From positions 1 to 27,888 of the forward strand of contig VMEY01000003.1 of the NCBI GenBank assembly GCA_007375785.1: DNA of 27,888 nucleotides, in the 5' to 3' direction. A program made the position numbers and the translations under genes. Under the pieces are notes generated by a model. That model searched no databases. It was not told the DNA's origin and was given only the letters and a program-made list of their open reading frames with translations. This stretch comes from Parcubacteria group bacterium Athens0416_74 (lineage in GTDB: Bacteria > Patescibacteriota > Minisyncoccia > Phycocordibacterales > UBA2100). Shown in pieces: positions 22,722 through 27,888 of the stretch (its first letter is position 1; each line of letters opens with the position of its first letter).

Positions 22722-24914
22722 ATGACCGCCCTGGAGAAAACGCTCAGGTGGATTGCCCTCGGGGGTATATTCGCCCTCCCTTTCGTGGGGCTCTTGGTCA
22801 CTTCGTCGCTCTTCTTTCCGTACATCACGGGGAAGAACTTCGCCTTTCGCATCATTGTGGAGGTGATTACCGCCGCATGGCTCGCGCTCGCGATTGTGAA
22901 TCCTTCGTATAGACCTCGACGCTCCTGGCTTCTTGGCGCTCTCGCGCTTTTTGTACTCATAATCGGTATTGCTGATGTGTTCGGAGCGTACGCATTTAAG
23001 AGTCTCTGGAGCAACTATGAGCGCATGGACGGGTGGGTGACTATTGCGCATCTCCTTGCATACACGATTGTCGCGTCGGCGATGCTTCAGAGCGAGAAAC
23101 TCTGGCGCTGGCTTTTATGGACTACGCTCGGCGTATCAGCATACCTCTCTCTCTACGGTCTTCTCCAAGTTACGGGCAAAGTTGCGCTCGGCCTCGGCGG
23201 CGTCACAGGGCTCAGCGGCCGCATCGATGGTACGTTCGGCAACCCCATCTACTTTGCGGTGTACATGCTCTTTCACGTCTTTATTGCTGCCATGTTGTGG
23301 GCGCAGCAGTGGGTTGAGAAAGGGCCGGGTAAACGGCTCTATATATCCGCAGCATACGCCTCAATAATCGCACTTGATACTATGGCGCTTTTCCTGACAG
23401 GTACGCGCGGCACGATGCTCGGTATCATTGGCGGGACACTCCTCTCGGCACTCCTCATGCTTATCTTTGCGCGCAAGTCGCGCAATGTATGGCGCGCGTC
23501 TGCAGCAGTGGTGTTTGGAATCTTTGCGCTCACCGGAGTGTTTTTCATGGTCAAAGACCAAGCATGGGTGCAAAAAGTCGGTTTCTTAAACCGCTTGGCG
23601 AGCATCTCTCTCTCTGATCAGACTACTGAGTCGCGCTTCGTAAACTGGTCTATGGCATGGGAGGGGGTAAAGGAAAACTATGCGCTCGTTTTCGATAAGT
23701 ACTACGACCCGCGTATGTACAAACAAGAGCCGTGGTTTGATCGCGTTCACAATATCGTCTTTGACTGGCTCGTGGCAGGAGGTTTCCTCGGACTTATTAC
23801 GTACCTTTCTATTTTCATCGTTGCGCTCTGGACTCTTTGGCGTTCAGGTGGCTTCACCATCGCAGAGAGAAGCTTGCTTACAGGTCTTCTTGCTGGCTAT
23901 TTCTGCCACAACTTCTTCGTCTTCGACAACGTGACGAGCTACATTCTCTTCGGGACCATTCTCGCGTTCATTGCGTACAGGTCGTCTAAAGCTTCAGACG
24001 CGCCCGCCATCCTCGCGTCTCGCTCGCTTTCACAAAACGCGCTCCCGTATGCTGCGGTCTTGTGCGCGATAGCGCTCCTCTTCGTAGCGTGGTCCGTCAA
24101 TCAAAAGCCTCTTGCGGCGAATCGACTCATGCTCAATGCGCTCAATCCTCAGAGCGATGCATTAACGAAGCTCGATCACCTTCGTCAGTCCATAGAGCTC
24201 GGGACGTACGGCATGCAAGAGGCGAGAGAGCAGCTTTCACAGATGGCAGCTACGGCAAGCGGTTCTTCCGGTGTTTCAGAGGATGTCCGGAAAGCGTATT
24301 TTGAATTGGCGATCACCGAAATGGAGAAACAGGCCGAGATGTCGCCACTCGATGCTCGGTTCCCGCTTTTCCTCGGTGTTGTGTACTCAGCCTTTGGGCA
24401 GTATGACAATGCAAGAATCGCCTATGAAAAGGCGCTGGAGTTGTCGCCAAAAAAACAGTCAATCATGTACTTGCTCGGTGAAAATGCGAGCGTCAGGGGT
24501 GATAGCGCAGCAGCACTTTCGTATTACAAACGGGCGTATGAACTCGAAACATCCAACCGTGAAGCTGCAATGCAATACGCCGCCGCTCTCATTCGTGCGG
24601 ACCAGGCAGCAGCAGCGGAAGCGCTCTTAGCGCCATACATAGAGAGTGGGAACGCTGCGGACCCGCGCATTCTTTCTGCGTATCGCGCGAAGAATCAAAT
24701 GCTCAGGGCGATTCCGATTTGGGAGGCAAGTATACGCGCCAATCCGGAAGATGCGCAGGGATACTTTACCCTGGCTGCAATCCATTACCTCTCGGGTAAT
24801 TCGGCGAAAGCCATCGCGGTACTCGAAGATGCAAAGCGCAGATTGCCTGGCATCGCGGTGCAAGCTGACCCGGTAATTGAACAAATACGTGCGGGCACGG
24901 CGGTCGTACAATAA
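22722..24914 (+). CDS. O-antigen ligase/polymerase-family membrane protein with C-terminal TPRs
   Basis: 730 residues from ATG 22722; a longer frame from 22482 is only read-through over the previous gene. Residues about 1-440 hold around a dozen hydrophobic segments. FLTGTRGTMLGIIGG around 224-238 is the Wzy_C/WaaL loop motif, with the Arg expected to contact the lipid pyrophosphate donor. Residues about 535-725 are helical TPR repeats, for example PLFLGVVYSAFGQYDNA and YFTLAAIHYLSGNSAKA. This WaaL/PglL class transfers a finished glycan to lipid or protein. CPR cells are not known to make lipid A, so a protein or another lipid acceptor is more likely, with the TPRs perhaps binding it. Last glycan gene of the locus. 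Confidence 0.88.
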   Translation: MTALEKTLRWIALGGIFALPFVGLLVTSSLFFPYITGKNFAFRIIVEVITAAWLALAIVNPSYRPRRSWLLGALALFVLIIGIADVFGAYAFKSLWSNYERMDGWVTIAHLLAYTIVASAMLQSEKLWRWLLWTTLGVSAYLSLYGLLQVTGKVALGLGGVTGLSGRIDGTFGNPIYFAVYMLFHVFIAAMLWAQQWVEKGPGKRLYISAAYASIIALDTMALFLTGTRGTMLGIIGGTLLSALLMLIFARKSRNVWRASAAVVFGIFALTGVFFMVKDQAWVQKVGFLNRLASISLSDQTTESRFVNWSMAWEGVKENYALVFDKYYDPRMYKQEPWFDRVHNIVFDWLVAGGFLGLITYLSIFIVALWTLWRSGGFTIAERSLLTGLLAGYFCHNFFVFDNVTSYILFGTILAFIAYRSSKASDAPAILASRSLSQNALPYAAVLCAIALLFVAWSVNQKPLAANRLMLNALNPQSDALTKLDHLRQSIELGTYGMQEAREQLSQMAATASGSSGVSEDVRKAYFELAITEMEKQAEMSPLDARFPLFLGVVYSAFGQYDNARIAYEKALELSPKKQSIMYLLGENASVRGDSAAALSYYKRAYELETSNREAAMQYAAALIRADQAAAAEALLAPYIESGNAADPRILSAYRAKNQMLRAIPIWEASIRANPEDAQGYFTLAAIHYLSGNSAKAIAVLEDAKRRLPGIAVQADPVIEQIRAGTAVVQ

Positions 24915-24943
24915 TTGCACTCGTAATACGCCTGCGTTACAAT
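24915..24943 (+). promoter_or_regulatory. strong sigma-70-like promoter in front of a non-coding region
   Basis: TTGCAC (24915-24920), a 17-bp spacer and TACAAT (24938-24943), immediately after the ligase stop codon. Expected start near 24950. No plausible protein gene follows, which points to an RNA product. Confidence 0.8.
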
Positions 24944-24949
24944 GCGCCT

Positions 24950-25390
24950 GTGAGTGCCACAAAGTGTGGCTCTTAGATTGAAAGTCGCTGATGTACCCGC
25001 CGCAAGGCGGGTATTCAGTTATGCGCATATCGTCGCGGCTCGCGGGGGTTGTGAAAGGCATATGCGGTGCTACGCTGTATCAAGGTTCCGCAAAAGGGCG
25101 TACTGCGGAGGGCGGCGGCACTCACATAAGACTTTCACTTTTTTGGAGCTCGCACCCGTCCTCCGCAATACGCCTTTTCCTATGGAAAAGACGGAGTCGG
25201 ACGGGTCGCCATGCGCCTTTGGCACCCTTAATGGGTGCTTTCGCATTTGGGTGTGCGAGCGACAAAGAATGGAGCGGGTCGCACGGGTGAGTGCGGTAAA
25301 GATGCGCGCCGTGCGGTCGTATCATATTTTCGAAACTACTTTTAAACTAAGAATCAGTCCAGCGAATTCTTTTGTGAGAATTCGCTCACA
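24950..25390 (+). ncRNA. candidate structured non-coding RNA, family not recognised
   Basis: Begins at the predicted start of the promoter at 24915. Pairings seen by eye: 24956-24961/24965-24970; 24994-25001/25006-25013 capped by a GCAA tetraloop and extended by CTGA/TCAG; 25097-25111/25160-25174 (15 positions, one mismatch); 25148-25154/25254-25260; 25154-25161/25199-25206; 25175-25180/25184-25189; 25211-25215/25242-25246 enclosing 25222-25227/25233-25238; 25280-25286/25309-25315. Some are mutually exclusive. The 3' end is unclear: about 25320 by structure, or the hairpin at 25361-25386. The length resembles RNase P RNA or tmRNA, but I find neither the conserved GAGGAAAGUCC and ACAGAA regions nor tmRNA ends. 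GTGCGGTAAAGATGCGCG at 25291-25308 only weakly recalls an RNase P segment. Confidence 0.55.
25361..25390. repeat. two overlapping inverted repeats, possible terminator or operator
   Basis: A perfect 10-bp stem (25361-25370 with 25377-25386) encloses a 6-nt loop. TGTGAG (25373-25378) and CTCACA (25385-25390) form a second, mutually exclusive inverted repeat. The downstream CACATAATATTTC is only moderately T-rich. It could end the candidate RNA upstream. Confidence 0.5.
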
Positions 25391-25434
25391 TAATATTTCT
25401 TCCTACATTTTTTCACTTCTGAAAATAAAAAAAG

Positions 25435-25443
25435 TTATCCACA
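25435..25443 (+). promoter_or_regulatory. perfect DnaA box
   Basis: TTATCCACA matches the consensus DnaA box at all nine positions and lies in an AT-rich stretch (about 25387-25497). I see no second perfect box nearby, so this alone does not define an origin. Confidence 0.45.
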
Positions 25444-25475
25444 TTATTTAAACGAAAAACAATTTATTGCGAGCA

Positions 25476-25542
25476 TGAGTGTAATAATAAATTAAACGCT
25501 GTAGCGTTTCGCGCGCGAAGCGAAGGTCGAGTTTAATACTCA
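25476..25542 (+). repeat. nested inverted repeats in the leader of the Lys-rich peptide
   Basis: Outer pairing TGAGT (25476-25480) with ACTCA (25538-25542), then ATTAAAC (25491-25497) with GTTTAAT (25531-25537). Inside are a small hairpin, AAACGC (25494-25499) with GCGTTT (25504-25509), which competes in part with the ATTAAAC pairing, and the 12-base palindrome TTCGCGCGCGAA (25508-25519). Probably a structured 5' leader ending 18 nt before ATG 25561. Confidence 0.5.
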
Positions 25543-25560
25543 CAATCATTTATAACCACC

Positions 25561-25629
25561 ATGGCAAAGGCAAAAAAGAAGAAGGCCACAAAGAAGAAGA
25601 CGGCCAAGAAGGCAAAGAAACACCGATAG
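25561..25629 (+). CDS. tiny Lys-rich basic peptide (22 residues)
   Basis: The frame reads MAKAKKKKATKKKTAKKAKK followed by His-Arg and a stop: 12 Lys in 22 residues, with no acidic residue. The repeated Lys-Lys-Ala/Thr pattern resembles histone H1-like or AlgP-type tails and the very small basic proteins common in Patescibacteria. It may bind DNA or RNA. No Shine-Dalgarno precedes the ATG, although TATAAC (25551-25556) lies just upstream. The last codons and stop fall in a hairpin (CACCGAT with ATCGGTG, 25621-25637), and a strong terminator follows. The gene is supported by its composition, the regular Lys codons and the terminator, but it is too short for certainty. Confidence 0.6.
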   Translation: MAKAKKKKATKKKTAKKAKKHR

Positions 25630-25642
25630 TATCGGTGCCTAG

Positions 25643-25672
25643 AAAGGACCTCCGAAAGGAGGTCTTTTCTTT
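25643..25672 (+). terminator. intrinsic terminator after the Lys-rich peptide
   Basis: A 7-bp GC-rich stem (25647-25653 with 25658-25664) capped by a GAAA tetraloop and followed by TTTTCTTTT; A-T pairs can extend the stem. It isolates the peptide unit from secA. Confidence 0.93.
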
Positions 25673-25723
25673 TGTACTCAAGATACCGTCTCGGACGCGC
25701 GGATGGAATCAAGTAGATGCGAG

Positions 25724-25732
25724 TGGTAGGAT
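25724..25732 (+). promoter_or_regulatory. extended -10 of secA
   Basis: TGGTAGGAT is an extended -10 (TGn plus TAGGAT at 25727-25732) ending 6 nt before ATG 25739. There is no Shine-Dalgarno, so a leaderless start is likely. Confidence 0.45.
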
Positions 25733-25738
25733 ACGTAG

Positions 25739-27888
25739 ATGTCATTTTGGAAGGGGTTATTCGGCGACGCGAACGTTGCGGCGCTCAAAAAGGCGCGGCC
25801 TATTGTTGCAGCGGTAAACGCCCTGGAGCCTGATTTCAAAGCCCTCTCCGACGAGGCTCTGAGAGCGAAGACCGTTGAGTTTAAGGGGCGTCTCGCAGCT
25901 GGGGAGACGCTTGAAGGCCTCGCAGCGGAAGCCTTCGCGGCAGTTCGCGAAGCATCGCGCCGCACGCTTGGGCAGCGTCATTTCGACGTGCAGCTCATCG
26001 GCGGCATGATACTGCACAATGGCGATATCGCGGAGATGCGCACCGGAGAAGGCAAGACGCTCGTTGCCACACTCCCTGCATACCTCAACGCGCTCAGTGG
26101 CAAAGGCGTGCACGTCGTAACTGTCAACGACTATCTTTCTCGCCGTGACGCCTCATGGATGGGGCAGATATACCATGCGCTCGGTCTCACCGTGGGAGTA
26201 CTCAATCATGAGTCCTCGTTTATCTATGATCCGTCGCATGTACCGGAGGAGCTTAAGCTGGAGGAAGAGGAGGCGCAGGACAAGGAGGGGGGTTTCAAGG
26301 TGATGCATGATTTTCTGAAGCCATGTACGCGCAAAGAGGCGTATGCGGCCGATATCACCTACGGGACGAACAATGAATACGGTTTTGACTACTTGCGCGA
26401 CAATCTTGAATACGAGAGCGCTAATCTTCGCCAACGATTGCCGCAAGACGGCGGGTACAATTTCGCCATTGTGGATGAAATCGACTCGATTCTTATCGAC
26501 GAGGCACGCACTCCTCTCATTATCTCTGCCCCGGTAGCCGATGCGGAGGCCTTATATGGGCGCTTTGCGGCTATTGCACGAACAATGGTCAAGGATGAGG
26601 ACTTTACCGTCGACGAGAAGCACAAGCAAATCGTGATGACCGATGCCGGTATAGAGAAAGCTCAAGATGCATTGGGTATAGAGAACATATATACAGACGC
26701 CGGTATCAAGATGGTGCACCACCTTGAGACCGCCGTGCGGGCGAAGGCCATTTTCGAACGTGACAAGGATTATGTGGTCAAAGATGGCGCTGTCGTCATA
26801 GTAGACGAGTTCACAGGGAGGCTTCAGCCGGGCCGCAGGTGGTCGGAGGGGCTTCACCAAGCAATCGAGGCAAAGGAAGATGTTGCTGTACAGCAGGAAT
26901 CAAGGACCTTTGCGTCCATCACGTTCCAGAACTATTTCAGACTCTACGGCAAGCTCGCGGGTATGACGGGTACGGCCGCCACATCCTCTGAGGAGTTCTA
27001 CAAGGTGTATGGCCTCAACACGGTAGCGGTACCTACCAACAACCCTGCTCAGAGACTCGACCTCGACGACCTGATACTCCAGACGGAGAACGGGAAGATG
27101 CGTGCCATCGCAAAGCGAGTACGTGAGCTACACGAAAAAGGGCAACCGGTCCTCATCGGCACGGTCTCAGTCGAAAAGAATGAACTGCTCGGGGCATATT
27201 TTAAACAGGAGGGTATCCCGCACGAAGTACTCAATGCGAAGAATCATGAGCGCGAGGGAGAGATAATTGCGCAGGCAGGTCGCAAAGGTGCTGTCACCAT
27301 CGCGACCAACATGGCGGGTCGCGGTGTCGACATCAAGCTCGGCGGCAACCCGGGTACACCTGAAGAGTATGAAGATGTGAAATCTCTCGGCAGTCTCTTT
27401 GTGCTCGGTACAGAGCGTCACGAAGCGCGCCGCATCGACAACCAGTTGCGCGGTCGCTCCGGTCGCCAAGGTGATCCCGGAGCAACACAGTTTTATGTTT
27501 CTCTTGAGGATTCCCTCATGCGCGTTTTCGCGTCCGACGTCATCAAGAGGGTAATGGGTACATTTAACATTCCAGAAGATGAGCCGATATTTAATTCGAT
27601 GATTACACGTGCTCTCGAGAAGGCTCAGACCCGCATCGAGGAGATAAACTTCGACGCCCGAAAGCATGTCCTCTCATACGACGATGTTCTCAACATTCAG
27701 CGTCAGAGTATCTATGCACGCCGTCGGGCATTGCTCACTGGAGGGGAGAGTGCCCTCGCGACAGAGCTTGAGAGACTCACTGTTGCGGACGAATCTTTCG
27801 CTGCCGAGATTGCAAAGAAGAAGGAGCAGCTGGGAGACGCGTTCGTCCCCATGGTTCGTCGAATACTATTGCAAGGCATCGACTTTCT
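25739..27888 (+). CDS. secA: protein translocase ATPase SecA (partial)
   Basis: Motor ATPase that pushes unfolded secretory proteins through SecYEG, as needed for the LamG protein in this window. 716 codons are seen and the C-terminus is beyond the window. Motifs: LIGGMILHNGDIAEMRTGEG with Walker A GEGKT at 103-107; VTVNDYLSRRDA; YGTNNEYGFDYLRDN; Walker B IVDEIDSILIDEARTPLIIS; GTAATSSEEFYKVYGL; TIATNMAGRGVDIKLGG; RGRSGRQGDPG. An acidic insertion (ELKLEEEEAQDKEGG, about residues 173-187) lies in the first nucleotide-binding domain before the TYGTNNE motif. The start ATG gives MSFWKGLFGD, normal for the family. Separated from upstream genes by a terminator and driven by its own -10. Confidence 0.97.
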   Translation, partial: MSFWKGLFGDANVAALKKARPIVAAVNALEPDFKALSDEALRAKTVEFKGRLAAGETLEGLAAEAFAAVREASRRTLGQRHFDVQLIGGMILHNGDIAEMRTGEGKTLVATLPAYLNALSGKGVHVVTVNDYLSRRDASWMGQIYHALGLTVGVLNHESSFIYDPSHVPEELKLEEEEAQDKEGGFKVMHDFLKPCTRKEAYAADITYGTNNEYGFDYLRDNLEYESANLRQRLPQDGGYNFAIVDEIDSILIDEARTPLIISAPVADAEALYGRFAAIARTMVKDEDFTVDEKHKQIVMTDAGIEKAQDALGIENIYTDAGIKMVHHLETAVRAKAIFERDKDYVVKDGAVVIVDEFTGRLQPGRRWSEGLHQAIEAKEDVAVQQESRTFASITFQNYFRLYGKLAGMTGTAATSSEEFYKVYGLNTVAVPTNNPAQRLDLDDLILQTENGKMRAIAKRVRELHEKGQPVLIGTVSVEKNELLGAYFKQEGIPHEVLNAKNHEREGEIIAQAGRKGAVTIATNMAGRGVDIKLGGNPGTPEEYEDVKSLGSLFVLGTERHEARRIDNQLRGRSGRQGDPGATQFYVSLEDSLMRVFASDVIKRVMGTFNIPEDEPIFNSMITRALEKAQTRIEEINFDARKHVLSYDDVLNIQRQSIYARRRALLTGGESALATELERLTVADESFAAEIAKKKEQLGDAFVPMVRRILLQGIDF

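Noticed and set aside
24950..25320. RNase P RNA, tmRNA or SRP RNA
   Set aside because: No GAGGAAAGUCC or ACAGAA-type P4 strands, no tRNA-like ends or tag frame, and no GGAAGGA SRP loop on either strand. GTGCGGTAAAGATGCGCG is suggestive of RNase P but stands at the wrong end.
25373..25390. CRP-like or lac-like operator (TGTGA/TCACA)
   Set aside because: The half-sites are 8 bp apart, not the 6 bp (CRP) or 4 bp (symmetric lac) needed, and no such regulator is seen here.
24954..25451. 165-codon open frame over the non-coding region
   Set aside because: It starts just after the promoter but runs through strong hairpins and the AT-rich stretch, has an amino-acid mix unlike a folded protein (many Arg, Cys, His) and matches no family I know. 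A structured RNA explains the sequence better.
25533..25745. 70-codon Phe-rich frame on the minus strand
   Set aside because: It is the antisense of the Lys codons of the small peptide and of the terminator; the Phe runs come from complementing AAG/AAA codons.
1..27888. CRISPR array, transposase, tRNA or rRNA genes
   Set aside because: No regularly spaced repeats, no transposase or integrase motifs and no tRNA/rRNA signatures were found on either strand.
1..27888. UGA recoding as in Gracilibacteria
   Set aside because: Several genes end in TGA within ATGA overlaps (2444, 5297, 11160, 15540, 20266, 20751), and reading through would spoil the next gene.

Overview
The window reads as a chromosomal segment of a Candidate Phyla Radiation bacterium (Patescibacteria), most like the Parcubacteria/Kaiserbacteria type. 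The reasons are a moderate GC genome with very tight packing, ATGA stop/start overlaps inside operons, single genes alternating between strands with their own promoters, a secreted LamG protein, a 22-residue Lys-rich peptide and a SecA of the normal bacterial type. TGA ends genes normally, so this is code 11 and not a UGA-recoded lineage. The lineage call is an inference; no rRNA gene is present.

Positions 1-24914 are one large surface-glycan locus. From the left: a GtrA-glycosyltransferase fusion (minus, cut by the window edge); the Wzm/Wzt polysaccharide ABC exporter; a FkbM-type methyltransferase head-to-head with a GT4-like glycosyltransferase and a second methyltransferase; a secreted LamG protein; a heptosyltransferase-like protein; and an operon of zinc-type dehydrogenase, thiamine-diphosphate E1 alpha, E1 beta and an HldE-like heptose kinase. 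Next come a FkbM methyltransferase with a cupin, HldD (ADP-heptose epimerase), an HldE-like nucleotidyltransferase, and an operon of sugar epimerase, GT2 and sugar C-methyltransferase. The locus continues with a NUDIX cassette, a membrane GT-C-like protein, a gmd/gmm/fcl operon (GDP-fucose, GDP-mannose), a nucleotidyltransferase-cupin fusion and a WaaL/Wzy-type ligase carrying TPRs.

Together these genes would make activated sugars (an ADP-heptose-like sugar, GDP-fucose, and probably C-branched sugars through the E1 pair and the C-methyltransferase), assemble and methylate a lipid-linked glycan, export it through Wzm/Wzt, and attach it to a surface acceptor. The first two steps of the ADP-heptose route (GmhA, GmhB) are not seen here.

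From 24915 to 25560 there is no convincing protein gene. A consensus-like promoter is followed by about 370 nt of strongly base-paired sequence, which is a candidate structured RNA I could not identify. After it comes an AT-rich stretch with a perfect DnaA box and nested inverted repeats, then a tiny Lys-rich ORF with a strong terminator. secA (running off the right edge) follows.

Across the window many genes have a -10 hexamer 6-8 nt (most often exactly 7) before the start codon and no Shine-Dalgarno, so leaderless transcription appears to be the rule. The NUDIX gene is the exception, with a perfect sigma-70 promoter and a strong Shine-Dalgarno.
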